Shown: positions 8,924-17,922 of the stretch, piece after piece
Layout of the letters: each line of letters starts with the position of its first letter
Position numbering within the stretch: position 1 is the stretch's first letter
Source of the DNA: Pontibacterium sinense
GTDB lineage: Bacteria > Pseudomonadota > Gammaproteobacteria > Pseudomonadales > Balneatricaceae
Length of the DNA stretch: 64,000 nucleotides
Assembly: GCF_015209595.1 (NCBI RefSeq)
Contig: NZ_JADEYS010000013.1
Span: 62,001-126,000, forward strand
Reading direction: 5' to 3'
Translations under genes and position numbers: made by a program
Notes under the pieces: model-generated
Databases searched by the model: none
What the model saw: only the letters and a program-made list of their open reading frames with translations
Told to the model about the DNA's origin: nothing

Positions 8924-9550
8924 ATGAATATGATCAAGCATGAATTGATTGAAAAAAATATCGGCCTGATGAGCCTGCTTATTATTCTCGTGATCAGTGG
9001 CGGTGGTCTTGCAGAGATTGTGCCTCTTTTCTTTCAACCATCAACAACCAAGCCAATCGAAGGTCTGCGTACTTATACTGCACTGGAGCTGGAGGGGCGT
9101 GATATATATATTCGCGAAGGTTGTACGGTATGCCACACCCAGCAAATCCGACCGTTTCGTGCAGAGACAGAACGTTATGGCCATTTTTCCACGGCAAATG
9201 AACATGTTTGGGAACATCCTCATCTTTGGGGTTCTAAGCGCACCGGGCCTGATCTGGCACGCGTCGGTGCTCGTTACTCTGATGATTGGCATCGTGCTCA
9301 TTTGTACAACCCTCGTGATGTTGTACCTGAGTCTAAGATGCCATCTTACCCATGGTTGTTCGAAAACAAGTTAAGTGGCGACGATACCGCCAGGAAGTTT
9401 GAAGTTCAGCGTGCTTTGGGGGTTCCTTTTACCGATGAGCAGATCGCGGGTGCACAGAGTGCCGTCCGGGGAAAATATGAGATTGATGCAGTCGTAGCGT
9501 ACCTCCAGTCGCTGGGTAAGCTGCACACTAACTACGATAAAGTACGGTAA
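8924..9550 (+). CDS. ccoO: cbb3-type cytochrome c oxidase subunit II (mono-heme)
   Basis: This membrane-anchored c-type cytochrome moves electrons from CcoP to CcoN. One N-terminal anchor (about residues 15-35) is followed by the single heme motif C67-TVC-H71. The axial-methionine region ESKMPSYPW and the sequence [16 protein letters not shown] are typical. At 208 residues it has normal length. The gene starts 14 bases after ccoN. Confidence 0.96.
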   Translation: MNMIKHELIEKNIGLMSLLIILVISGGGLAEIVPLFFQPSTTKPIEGLRTYTALELEGRDIYIREGCTVCHTQQIRPFRAETERYGHFSTANEHVWEHPHLWGSKRTGPDLARVGARYSDDWHRAHLYNPRDVVPESKMPSYPWLFENKLSGDDTARKFEVQRALGVPFTDEQIAGAQSAVRGKYEIDAVVAYLQSLGKLHTNYDKVR

Positions 9551-9557
9551 TCAGCCT

Positions 9558-9740
9558 GTGAGTTACGATGTTTATGGTCCCTATATTGTGGTGGTAATGC
9601 TCATCACATTCCTCGCTTTGTTTGTCTGGGTTTTGCACCCAAAGAACACGTCAAAGTTTAATGATGCTGCAAACCTCCCCTTCGCGGATAGAAACGAAGG
9701 GGCTGCTGTACAGATCGATAACAGGAGAAGAACAAAATGA
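9558..9740 (+). CDS. ccoQ: cbb3-type oxidase small subunit
   Basis: This 60-residue single-span protein stabilises the oxidase. It starts with GTG, has one hydrophobic helix (about residues 8-28) and a charged tail. Its stop overlaps the ccoP start in an ATGA junction, which indicates translational coupling. The identification rests on size, topology and position. Confidence 0.85.
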   Translation: MSYDVYGPYIVVVMLITFLALFVWVLHPKNTSKFNDAANLPFADRNEGAAVQIDNRRRTK

Positions 9741-10654
9741 GTGCTTTTTGGAGTGCATGGGTATCTGTAATTACCCTGGCAGTCATTTTTGGCTGTACCT
9801 GGTTGCTATTGGCGACTCGTAAGAGTGAGACGCATAAAGAAGCAACTGAAGAAACATTAGGGCATGAATTTGACGGTATCGAAGAGTATGACAACCCTCT
9901 GCCACGCTGGTGGTTCCAGATGTTTATGGCCACAGTTATTTTTAGTCTTGGCTATTTAGTACTTTATCCAGGTTTAGGTAATTTTCAGGGGTTGTTGGGT
10001 TGGTCTTCTACTGGTCAATGGCAGGAGGAAATGGCGCATGCAGAAGAACAGTACAAGCCGGTATTTGCAAAATATGCAGCAATGTCTGTTGAAGAACTGC
10101 AGCAACCCGGTAATGAAGCGGGCTTAAAAATGGGTCAGCGCATGTTTGCCAATAACTGTGCTCTGTGTCATGGATCTACCGGATCGGGTTCGTATGGTTT
10201 TCCAAACCTAACCGACACTGATTGGTTGTACGGTGGAGATCCTGCGACTATCCAGACAACCATCGCTCATGGTCGACAAGGCGGCATGCCACCCTGGGGT
10301 GCGGTTCTGGGCGAAGAGGGTATACGTGATGTAACGTCTTACGTCCTGAGCCTGAGCGGTGGACAGGTGGATGCTGGCTCCGTTGAAAAAGGAAAACCTC
10401 AATTTCAGGCACTGTGTGCGGCGTGTCATGGCGCCGATGCCCGTGGAATGTTGGCACTGGGAGCACCGAATCTGACTGATAATATTTGGTTATACGGCGG
10501 TGCTTTTGAGAATGTTGCCCACTCCATTCGTAATGGCCGTAACGGTGTGATGCCAGCACATAATACGTTGTTGAGCGAAGATAAGATCCACTTGATCACA
10601 GCCTATGTTTACAGTCTGTCTAATAAAAGTGGGGTAGGGATCAGTCGTCTGTAA
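9737..10654 (+). CDS. ccoP: cbb3-type cytochrome c oxidase subunit III (di-heme)
   Basis: This is the entry point for electrons from soluble cytochrome c or the bc1 complex. The 305-residue protein has two N-terminal hydrophobic segments (about 5-25 and 60-80) and two c-heme motifs, C141-ALC-H145 and C227-AAC-H231, in a tandem cytochrome c domain. It overlaps ccoQ by four bases and ends the operon; a terminator lies about 48 bases downstream. Confidence 0.96.
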   Translation: MSAFWSAWVSVITLAVIFGCTWLLLATRKSETHKEATEETLGHEFDGIEEYDNPLPRWWFQMFMATVIFSLGYLVLYPGLGNFQGLLGWSSTGQWQEEMAHAEEQYKPVFAKYAAMSVEELQQPGNEAGLKMGQRMFANNCALCHGSTGSGSYGFPNLTDTDWLYGGDPATIQTTIAHGRQGGMPPWGAVLGEEGIRDVTSYVLSLSGGQVDAGSVEKGKPQFQALCAACHGADARGMLALGAPNLTDNIWLYGGAFENVAHSIRNGRNGVMPAHNTLLSEDKIHLITAYVYSLSNKSGVGISRL

Positions 10655-10701
10655 AATATGAGTCGAGATCTAATTTAGCATATTAAACAACTCAGTTTGA
10701 G

Positions 10702-10732
10702 ATGCTGTGGTCACATCGCAGCATTTCTATTT
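10702..10732 (+). terminator. Rho-independent terminator of ccoNOQP
   Basis: ATGCTGTG (10702-10709) pairs with CGCAGCAT (10717-10724) with one G-U pair and a 7-base loop, followed by TTTCTATTT. It overlaps an in-frame ATG of the next gene, which argues for the later GTG start of that gene. Confidence 0.65.
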
Positions 10733-10746
10733 CACCGGGATATAGC

Positions 10747-11871
10747 GTGAACTCTCATCCAGATATTAAGCCTAAAAATCCTTACTTTTCTTCTGGTCCA
10801 TGCCGTAAGAGGCCAGGCTATAACGTTGCAGATCTAGACATCACAGTATTAGGCCGATCACATCGTTCTACGTTGGGTAAACATGTATTGAAGCGATCTA
10901 TTAACGATACAGCTGAATTACTTGGTATACCGGATGATTATAAGGTCGGGATTGTTCCCGCATCTGATACTGGTGCAGTTGAAATGGTGTTGTGGAGTAT
11001 GTTGGGTACGCGCCCTATCGATGTATGTTCTTGGGAGAGTTTCGGAGCAGCTTGGTATGATGACATTACTGAACAATTACAACTGAATGCTAACCACATA
11101 ACGGCGAACTATGGGGAGTTACCTGATCTCACCCAAACAAATCCGTATCACGATATCGTTTTTACATGGAATGGTACTTCGTCTGGAGTAAAAGTCAGCA
11201 ATGGTGATTGGATTGCTGCAGATCGTGAGGGGCTGACCATTTGTGATGCAACTTCAGCTGTGTTTGCAATGGAATTGCCATGGGATAAGCTCGATGTCAT
11301 CACATTTAGCTGGCAAAAAGTGATTGGTGGAGAGGGAGCCCATGGGGTTGTCGTTCTTAGTCCTCGTGCCATAGAGCGCTTAGAAAGCTATACACCTAAT
11401 TGGCCCTTGCCCAAAATCTTTCGTATGACAAAGAACGGGAGGTTGATTGAAGGCATTTTTGAGGGGGCGACGATCAATACACCGTCGATGCTTTGTGTTT
11501 CAGACTATCAGGATGCACTGAACTGGTTTCGTTCAGCAGGTGGTATCACAAGTGCCGTACAAACAAGTAACGCAAGCCTCAAGGAAATTGAAGCCTTTGT
11601 TAATGAGCGTGATTGGATTCAATTCTTAGCTAGGGATCCCGTCACGCGATCTAATACAAGCGTGTGTTTAACACTTAGTTTAAATGTTGATCAGGTCAAT
11701 GAACTGGTTGAGTTACTTCAGAGTGAAAATGTTGCTTACGATATAGGATCGTATCGAGATGCGCCTCCGGGACTTAGGATATGGTGTGGAGCGACTGTAA
11801 GTACAGAAGATGTTAGGGCGTTGCTCCCTTGGATTGAGTGGGGTTATCACCAAGTAACTATGAAAAACTAG
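10747..11871 (+). CDS. serC: Phosphoserine aminotransferase, alphaproteobacterial/archaeal type
   Basis: The PLP enzyme converts 3-phosphohydroxypyruvate and glutamate to phosphoserine. It matches the divergent SerC subgroup common in Alphaproteobacteria and methanogens: NPYFSSGPCRKRPGY, LGRSHRS, VGIVPASDTGAVEM, and the PLP lysine K191 in SWQKVIGGEGAHG. The GTG at 10747 is preferred because an upstream ATG lies inside the ccoP terminator; GGGA lies about 8 bases before the GTG. It is monocistronic. Base composition is more AT-rich than the neighbouring oxidase genes. Serine supply for one-carbon metabolism is a possible link to the next block. Confidence 0.85.
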   Translation: MNSHPDIKPKNPYFSSGPCRKRPGYNVADLDITVLGRSHRSTLGKHVLKRSINDTAELLGIPDDYKVGIVPASDTGAVEMVLWSMLGTRPIDVCSWESFGAAWYDDITEQLQLNANHITANYGELPDLTQTNPYHDIVFTWNGTSSGVKVSNGDWIAADREGLTICDATSAVFAMELPWDKLDVITFSWQKVIGGEGAHGVVVLSPRAIERLESYTPNWPLPKIFRMTKNGRLIEGIFEGATINTPSMLCVSDYQDALNWFRSAGGITSAVQTSNASLKEIEAFVNERDWIQFLARDPVTRSNTSVCLTLSLNVDQVNELVELLQSENVAYDIGSYRDAPPGLRIWCGATVSTEDVRALLPWIEWGYHQVTMKN

Positions 11872-11941
11872 TTACTCCTTCTACGTAAGAGTTTTTAGCT
11901 TCATAGACTAATCGCAACAGCTATTGAGCGCTCCTTTGAAG

Positions 11942-11967
11942 AAAAAAGCCCGACGCAGGGTCGGGCT
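11942..11967 (-). terminator. Rho-independent terminator of the DMGDH-like gene
   Basis: AGCCCGAC (11947-11954) and GTCGGGCT (11960-11967) form an 8-bp perfect stem with a 5-base loop. On the minus strand the stem is followed by a run of six T, as expected for the gene ending at 12000. Confidence 0.85.
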
Positions 11968-11999
11968 AAACGTAACGTAAAGTTACTTATGACAGAACT

Positions 12000-14429
12000 T
12001 TATGCATCCGACTTCAACAGTTCGCCTTTCGGATCGTAAACACAACCTTTTGTTGCTTTTGCTGGGTAGTGGTTGCCTAGAATCTTCACGGTGAGGTCAG
12101 CAGCGATGGCATCAGTGTTGATGTACGCGAGCGCCAGACTCTTCTGTACACGGTGACCGTAACCACCCGAGCTGACCTGACCCACAACGTTGCCATCCTG
12201 ATAGACCGGTTCCATGCCGGTGGCTGCATCTACGTCGGTGGTATCGATTTCCAGCAGTACCAGCTTGGTTTCTACACCTTGTTCTTTCTGGAGAGCGAGT
12301 GCTGCACGACCTTCAAACTCGCCTTTATCCAGCTTAACGAACCAGCCCAGATTCGCTTCCAGTGCCGTGAATTCGGTAATCAGATCGTGGCCCCACATTG
12401 GGTAGCCTTTCTCAAGACGCATGGAGTCCATAGCCCGCAGACCGAAGTCTTTAATATCCCACTCGTTACCCGCGTCGATCAGGGCGTCATACAGTGCCGC
12501 CTGATGCTCAATCGGGTGATGCAGCTCCCAGCCCAGCTCGCCGACGAAGTTCATACGCAGGGCGCGAACAGGTGCGCCTGCTACTTCGATCTCCTGTCCG
12601 GTGAACCAAGGGAATCCTTCATTGCTCAGGTCAGAGTCGGTCAGTTTAGCCAGCACTTTACGCGCATCCGGTCCGGCCAGAACCAGTGTGCCGTACTGAC
12701 GGGTGATGTTGGTCAGTTCTACGCTGGTATCGGTTGGCAGTCGCTGGGTCAGCCAATCTTCGATCAATAACTCCCCGGCAGCAGGGGCCATCATGTAGTA
12801 GCTGCCGTTCTGCAATTTGGTGATGGAGAATTCCCATGCCACGCCGCCTTCAGCTGTCAGCGGGTGGGCCAATGCGGTTGCGCCCACGTCCGTTGGGATG
12901 CGGTTTGGTGAGAGTGACTCCAACCATGCATGCGCGCCATCGCCGGCAATTTCAAACTTGGTAAATGGCGACAGATCCAGCAAGCCGACATGTTCTTGTA
13001 CGTGAGTACATTCTGCTGCCACCGGCTCAAACCAGTTTCCGCGACGGAAACTGTGGTGTTCCTGAGGTTCTACACCTTCCGGAGCAAACCAGCTTGCACG
13101 TTCCCATCCGTAGTATGCGCCGAATACCGCGTTTTTCTCGCTCTGACGGTCGTAGGCTGGTGCCTTTTTGAGGCCGCGCTGTGCAGGGCGCATGGCGTAC
13201 TCGTTCGGGAAGCCGAGCTGATATTCGTTTGCGTACACTTCGGTCGCTTTATCAACGCAGTACTTGTGATCGGAGTAATCACCAAAACGACGTGGGTCCA
13301 GTTCGAAGAGATCCAGCTCTGGATGACCGTTGACGATCCACTGGGACATGAAGTGGCCCGCGCCACCGCCCTGAACGATGCCGAAGTTGAAACCGGTGCA
13401 GACGAAGTAGTTGGTGTAACCATGCACCGGACCAATCAGTGGGTGGCCGTCTGGCGTGTAGGTGATCGGACCATTCACGACAGTTTTGATACCGGCCTTG
13501 GTGATCAGTTCGACCTGTTCCATCGCGGTGCACATGATGTCTTCGATACGATCCAGATCCGGTTGAAGTAGTTCCTGACCGAATGCAGCAGGCACACCAT
13601 CAACGGCCCACGGAATACCACCTTTTTCGTATGGGCCAAGGATGAAACCTTTGCCTTCCTGACGCAGGTAGTAGGACACATCCGGGTCGCGCAGCATGGG
13701 CAGCATATGGTCGCGTTCTTCCAGTTCTGGAATGTTATCGGTAACGATGAACTGGTGCTCCATGGACGCCATCGGCAGGTGATGCCCAACCATTTCTGCC
13801 ACTTCATTCGCACGGAAACCCGCTGCGTTGACGATCACACCGGCATCAATCACGCCTTTTTCGGTGGTGACCAGCCAGCGGCCATTGTCTTGTTGCTCAA
13901 TCGCGGATACCGGGTTGCTACGCACGATGGTTGCACCGGCGGCACGTGCACCGGCAGCCATTGCGTTGGTGACACTGGTCGGATCGATGTGACCATCGGC
14001 CGGATCCCACATACCGCCCAGCAGGCCGGTTGTATCCAGATACGGGTACAACTCCTGCAGGCGTTCAACGGAGACCATCTCCAGATTCAGGCCCGCCAGA
14101 TCGGACATCGCAACCACGCGTTCAAACTCGTCCATGCGATCCTGAGTGTGCGCCAGACGCACTGCACCGGTTGGATGATGGTCAACCGGCTGGCCGGTTT
14201 CTTCCTGTAAACGGCCGTACAGATCGATACTGTACTGTTGGAGTTTCATGACGTTGTAGCTGTTACTGAAGTGCGGCAAATTGCCGGCAGCGTGCCAGGT
14301 AGAACCTGAAGTCAGCTCAATTTTTTCGGTGAGCATGACATCGGTCATACCCAGTTTTGTCAGGTGGTAAAGAGTACTCACACCCGCAATGCCGCCGCCA
14401 ATGATTAATACTTCAGTTTTATTCTTCAT
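12000..14429 (-). CDS. Dimethylglycine/sarcosine dehydrogenase-like FAD protein with GcvT domain
   Basis: The two-part enzyme oxidises an N-methyl amine and transfers the formaldehyde unit to tetrahydrofolate. The N-terminal DAO/FAD domain has the Rossmann motif IIGGGIAG (about 9-16) and the SGSTWHAAG motif whose histidine (H46) holds FAD covalently in mammalian DMGDH. The C-terminal half is a glycine-cleavage T-type folate domain with FVGELGWELHHP and MRLEKGYPMWGHDL. At 809 residues it has full family length. It is divergent from a GcvA-like LysR gene and has its own terminator. The exact substrate (dimethylglycine, sarcosine, N-methyltaurine or another N-methyl amine) cannot be read from the sequence. 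Confidence 0.88.
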   Translation of the reverse strand: MKNKTEVLIIGGGIAGVSTLYHLTKLGMTDVMLTEKIELTSGSTWHAAGNLPHFSNSYNVMKLQQYSIDLYGRLQEETGQPVDHHPTGAVRLAHTQDRMDEFERVVAMSDLAGLNLEMVSVERLQELYPYLDTTGLLGGMWDPADGHIDPTSVTNAMAAGARAAGATIVRSNPVSAIEQQDNGRWLVTTEKGVIDAGVIVNAAGFRANEVAEMVGHHLPMASMEHQFIVTDNIPELEERDHMLPMLRDPDVSYYLRQEGKGFILGPYEKGGIPWAVDGVPAAFGQELLQPDLDRIEDIMCTAMEQVELITKAGIKTVVNGPITYTPDGHPLIGPVHGYTNYFVCTGFNFGIVQGGGAGHFMSQWIVNGHPELDLFELDPRRFGDYSDHKYCVDKATEVYANEYQLGFPNEYAMRPAQRGLKKAPAYDRQSEKNAVFGAYYGWERASWFAPEGVEPQEHHSFRRGNWFEPVAAECTHVQEHVGLLDLSPFTKFEIAGDGAHAWLESLSPNRIPTDVGATALAHPLTAEGGVAWEFSITKLQNGSYYMMAPAAGELLIEDWLTQRLPTDTSVELTNITRQYGTLVLAGPDARKVLAKLTDSDLSNEGFPWFTGQEIEVAGAPVRALRMNFVGELGWELHHPIEHQAALYDALIDAGNEWDIKDFGLRAMDSMRLEKGYPMWGHDLITEFTALEANLGWFVKLDKGEFEGRAALALQKEQGVETKLVLLEIDTTDVDAATGMEPVYQDGNVVGQVSSGGYGHRVQKSLALAYINTDAIAADLTVKILGNHYPAKATKGCVYDPKGELLKSDA

Positions 14430-14560
14430 ATGTGTATTCCCATCGTTGAGCCAATACTGGATCGAATTAATTATTGTTGTAACTGCTTAGCTATCGATGT
14501 TATGAATGTGTTCGACCTCTTACAAACGATATATTTCTCGCTTTTGGATAAGTACTGCTT
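14430..14560. promoter_or_regulatory. Divergent promoter region between DMGDH-like gene and LysR gene
   Basis: This 131-base AT-rich gap must hold both promoters and the LysR operator. No strong dyad stands out by eye. Shared control by the LysR protein is inferred from the divergent layout. Confidence 0.5.
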
Positions 14561-15460
14561 ATGAAAGAGATGCTGACAAATAACATTCAACTCAATTGGC
14601 TTCGAACGTTTGAAGCAGCAGGAAGGCGTTTGAGTTTTACCCTGTCTGCGCAGGAACTGAATATGAGCCAATCCGCTGTAAGCCAGCAAATACAGCTGTT
14701 GGAGCATCATCTGAATCAAAAATTATTCCTACGAGCGAACCGTACAATTCAGCTGACGGATGCGGGTCGATCCTTCCTTCCACTGGTTCAGGACAGCATG
14801 CGACAGCTGAATACCGGCGCCGCACAAATCTTTACACCGCTCAATCAGGCGGTGGTTGAAGTGAATGTAAACAGTGCTTTTGGTGTGCTTTGGCTTGCGC
14901 CGAGATTGCATCGGTTCAATACGATCTATCCGCAGATCACGATTCGGCAGCTCGGCACCAACTGGGCGACGGATTTTGACATCTCCACGGCGGAACTGGA
15001 GATCCGATATGGCGCAGGGAATTGGCCGGGGTTTGAATGTCATCCACTGGTTTCAAAACAGTTACGACCCTATTGCAGCGTGGCAAATGCTAAACGGATT
15101 CGTCAGCCATCAGATCTCGAAAGCATGGTGTTATTGGATGTGATTGGTACACCGCAAGGCTGGAGTAAATGGTTGGAAATGATGGAGCTGGATAATACGG
15201 ATGAGCAATCTCACCAGTATATGGACAGCCATGCAACGGCGGTATCGATGGCGGCAAACGGGTTTGGTGTGTGCCTGATGTATGACGAATTAATGCGGGA
15301 GGGGGTGCTGGCCAAGCAGTTAGTGGCGCCGTTTGTAGACAGCATTTCAACCGAAGGCAGCTATTATTTGTGCTATCAGAGCGATAAAGATCTGTCAGAC
15401 GCCTCAAGGATCTTCAGGGATTGGTTGTTAGGCAGTGGCGCGCACCGTTCAGCACGTTAG
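14561..15460 (+). CDS. LysR-family regulator, GcvA-like
   Basis: A 299-residue transcription factor has an N-terminal winged helix (NWLRTFEAAGRRLSFTLSAQELNMSQSAVSQQIQLLE, about residues 10-45, in short pieces typical of GcvA) and a substrate-binding-like effector domain. It is transcribed away from the DMGDH-like gene at 12000-14429, the usual arrangement for a LysR activator and its target. A second GcvA-like gene follows 36 bases later in the same direction. The effector is probably an N-methyl amine or glycine-related compound, which is inference. An internal ATG three codons in is an alternative start. Confidence 0.88.
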   Translation: MKEMLTNNIQLNWLRTFEAAGRRLSFTLSAQELNMSQSAVSQQIQLLEHHLNQKLFLRANRTIQLTDAGRSFLPLVQDSMRQLNTGAAQIFTPLNQAVVEVNVNSAFGVLWLAPRLHRFNTIYPQITIRQLGTNWATDFDISTAELEIRYGAGNWPGFECHPLVSKQLRPYCSVANAKRIRQPSDLESMVLLDVIGTPQGWSKWLEMMELDNTDEQSHQYMDSHATAVSMAANGFGVCLMYDELMREGVLAKQLVAPFVDSISTEGSYYLCYQSDKDLSDASRIFRDWLLGSGAHRSAR

Positions 15461-15496
15461 TGCGGGTCTGGTAGGTATAGAGGGCAAGGAAGGGAC

Positions 15497-16405
15497 ATGA
15501 AACGGCATATTCCATCATTACATGCGTTGCGGGCATTTGAGGCAACCGCGCGTTTGCTGAGTTTTCAGCAAGCAGCGAAAGAGCTGAATGTGACACATTC
15601 GGCGGTTAGCCACCAGATTAAAAATCTGGAACAGGATTTGGGGCAACCGCTATTTGAGCGATTGGGCCGAAGCATCGCCTTGACTGAAGTGGGCGCCAGA
15701 TATGTTGTAGAGATTCGTGATGCCCTGAGTGCAATTGAAAGCAGCACTTATCGGATTTTTGGCGACCCGGATAAGGGCGATCTGTCCGTTCAGGTTTATA
15801 TGGGGATCGCATCGCGTTGGCTGGTTCAGCGGTTAGGTAACTTTCAGGAGCAGTATCCAGATATCAGGATCGAACTGTACAGCTCGTATTATGACTGGGA
15901 TTTCGAACCGGACGCTGCCGATATCGGTATTATTTACAGCGAAAAAACTGAGCCGGGTCTGGTGTATCAGCCGTTATTTAAAGGGATGTTAATTCCGGTC
16001 TGTAGCCCATCTTTGATGGAAGATAAACCGACGCTCTCGGTAATTGAGTTGTTAGAAAAGCCGTTTCTAAATATCACTGAATCGCCGAAAAACCTCTCGG
16101 CATGGCTGGCGGCCGTTGGCATGGATGAAAGCCATATCAACGTGGTGAGTGAGCATGGTAATCACCAGTTAGCAATGGAAGCGGCTATTGCAGGGCAGGG
16201 TGTTGCGGTGGTGCAGTCGTTTTTTGCCAGCGGCGATCTGGCGGACAAAAAGCTGGTGATGCCGCTGGACCTGAAAGTACCAGAGATCGGTGCCTGGTAT
16301 CTGGTTCGCTCGTCGCGCAGTTTGTCTGACTCCAAGGTTAATTATTTTTCCAACTGGCTGTATCGTCAGATCATGGCGGATAAAGCGCTGCAGCGTGCGG
16401 GTTGA
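15497..16405 (+). CDS. LysR-family regulator, GcvA-like (second of tandem pair)
   Basis: This 302-residue LysR protein resembles its upstream neighbour in layout: HTH with LRAFEATARLLSFQQAAKEL and HSAVSHQIKNLEQDLG, then an effector domain. GAAGGGA lies a few bases before the ATG. The close spacing (36 bases) suggests one transcript. Duplication followed by divergence is likely, with one paralogue perhaps serving tauABC-like or etfBA genes. That division is inferred. Confidence 0.87.
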   Translation: MKRHIPSLHALRAFEATARLLSFQQAAKELNVTHSAVSHQIKNLEQDLGQPLFERLGRSIALTEVGARYVVEIRDALSAIESSTYRIFGDPDKGDLSVQVYMGIASRWLVQRLGNFQEQYPDIRIELYSSYYDWDFEPDAADIGIIYSEKTEPGLVYQPLFKGMLIPVCSPSLMEDKPTLSVIELLEKPFLNITESPKNLSAWLAAVGMDESHINVVSEHGNHQLAMEAAIAGQGVAVVQSFFASGDLADKKLVMPLDLKVPEIGAWYLVRSSRSLSDSKVNYFSNWLYRQIMADKALQRAG

Positions 16406-16410
16406 GCGCT

Positions 16411-16893
16411 TCAGGCTTGAGCCTTCTCAAGCCGGGTTTTAACACGGTGCATCACGTCTGAAGGTGGGATGACACCTTGCTTACTGATTACACAGCCCCG
16501 TGATGTCCCTTCGGCGACAACTCGATCACCGACGACGAACGTGTGCGTCATACTAAAAAATTTCTCATCCCATCCAGTGATCTCCATGCTCACCTCATAT
16601 TTTTGAAATAGGCCCAATGGTTTTCGATAGCGCATGGAATGTTCTGAGATCACAGGCATCCAGCCTTCTTTAACCATCGTTTTGGCCAGCCCGGTACGTA
16701 TAAACATATCAACGCGGGACAAGTCACAGATCGTCAGATAGCGTCCGTTATTCATATGCCGGTTGATATCAATGTCGTTGGGCAGCACGCGCATCGACAA
16801 GGTATTGCTCGGGTGCTCAATGGGTAGGCGAGGTTTAAAAAAGGATGCAGCCAGAAGATAAAACATTCTCAGGAACAGATTCATACTAATCAC
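16411..16893 (-). CDS. Hotdog-fold acyl-CoA thioesterase-like protein
   Basis: The 160-residue protein has an N-terminal hydrophobic stretch and a 4HBT-type hotdog domain, shown by VLPNDIDINRHMNNGRYL with the helix-start aspartate/asparagine of the family. It probably hydrolyses an acyl thioester. Its end lies 5 bases from the convergent LysR gene, so no terminator separates them. No pathway link to the neighbours is evident. Confidence 0.75.
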   Translation of the reverse strand: MISMNLFLRMFYLLAASFFKPRLPIEHPSNTLSMRVLPNDIDINRHMNNGRYLTICDLSRVDMFIRTGLAKTMVKEGWMPVISEHSMRYRKPLGLFQKYEVSMEITGWDEKFFSMTHTFVVGDRVVAEGTSRGCVISKQGVIPPSDVMHRVKTRLEKAQA

Positions 16894-17045
16894 TTTATCG
16901 GGAAGATGATGAATTATCTTACTGGTGGTAGGCGACTCTCTTCACTGGCTGTTCGCGTCTGATTGACTGGCAATTTCCTTCAACTGATCGGTCACTATGA
17001 GATGGGGCAGCGTGAGCTTATAAGGTCGATGTGGGCATCATCGAA

Positions 17046-17075
17046 AAGGCCGCATGAGGAACAAACTGCGGCCTT
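17046..17075 (-). terminator. Hairpin terminator downstream of the membrane-protein gene
   Basis: AAGGCCGCA (17046-17054) and TGCGGCCTT (17067-17075) are a 9-bp perfect stem. The minus strand continues with TTTT, consistent with termination of the gene ending at 17121. Confidence 0.75.
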
Positions 17076-17120
17076 ACCTTATTCACTCTTAGGTCATCGG
17101 TGATGACGGTTGGGATTAGC

Positions 17121-17663
17121 TCAATGGCTCACTTTTTCGTGTGCGAACTTAAATGGATTGATCCAGGTGGTATCTTTCCCGGCAAATTGGGCTTCAGGAT
17201 GCTGGTTTTCCATCAGCTGCACGACATCGGGTTCCCGGGCTTTTCTGAAATCGACCATGATCAAATACTTGCCTGCATCCAGATCATCATGGAAACGCTT
17301 TATCTTATAGCTTTCGTGCGACAGACCCGATAAACCGCCCACCCACGTGCCAAAGAGCGTAAATAGCGCGACGATGGCACCGATGGCGATCAGATCAAGT
17401 GCAATTCCGAACGGCTTACCCAGCATCAAAGCCACCCCGATGCATAATCCAATCACGACGCCGATCAGCGCACCTTGTTCACCGGAATGGATCAGGTCCA
17501 GCCTTTGTAATGTATTTGCACCGTGGATGTGGTGGCGGAAGAGTCCGTCATCGTCCTTACTCAGAACATGAAGGTTCCAGTCGGTTATGCCTAAAAGGTG
17601 AAGGTCTTTAGAGATGCTTTCCGTGCTGTCTATCGTATCGGTGAGATAGTAGAGGCGTTTCAT
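17121..17663 (-). CDS. Small membrane protein of unknown function with glycine-rich transmembrane pair
   Basis: The 180-residue protein has a soluble N-terminal part (MKRLYYLTDTIDS), two hydrophobic segments with glycine-rich turns (ALIGVVIGLCIGVALML and IAIGAIVALFTLFGTWVGG) and a soluble C-terminal region ending near LIMVDF. This resembles bacterial stress-type proteins in which a ferredoxin-like domain is interrupted by a membrane hairpin. I do not recognise a named family. The start at 17663 is chosen because AGGAGG lies 6 bases upstream; a longer frame has no such site. Confidence 0.7.
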   Translation of the reverse strand: MKRLYYLTDTIDSTESISKDLHLLGITDWNLHVLSKDDDGLFRHHIHGANTLQRLDLIHSGEQGALIGVVIGLCIGVALMLGKPFGIALDLIAIGAIVALFTLFGTWVGGLSGLSHESYKIKRFHDDLDAGKYLIMVDFRKAREPDVVQLMENQHPEAQFAGKDTTWINPFKFAHEKVSH

Positions 17664-17818
17664 ACGGCCACCTCCTGTTATGTGAATCACTATTCATGGA
17701 CCGTATACATCCATGAACCTGTGTTGAGGCTCCATATCTATAGCTTAGTGGCTCTGGGTATAAATGCTGCGTAAATAAGGCGGTGTCGTGTGGGGAAAGG
17801 GGCGGTATGGTAGATACA

Positions 17819-17850
17819 AAAGAGCCCGGCCGGATTTGGCTGGGCTCTTT
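17819..17850 (-). terminator. Rho-independent terminator of the tauABC-like operon
   Basis: A 13-bp stem with one G-U pair (17819-17831 with 17838-17850) has a 6-base loop. On the minus strand it ends in TTTT. It lies about 70 bases after the permease stop. Confidence 0.88.
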
Positions 17851-17922
17851 ACGGAAGGTCAGTAAGCTGGCGTACTCGTGGATGCTATTTCAAACCTTTA
17901 CCATCGAATGCAATTGAGACGA

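Noticed and set aside
10702-10746. ATG at 10702 as start of the SerC-type gene
   Set aside because: It lies inside the ccoP terminator hairpin and adds residues not found in the family; the GTG at 10747 fits better.
12930-13571. Long plus-strand open frame (213 codons) inside the DMGDH-like gene
   Set aside because: It is antisense to a clearly conserved enzyme, has no start signal and an unusual composition; it is a shadow of GC-biased codons.
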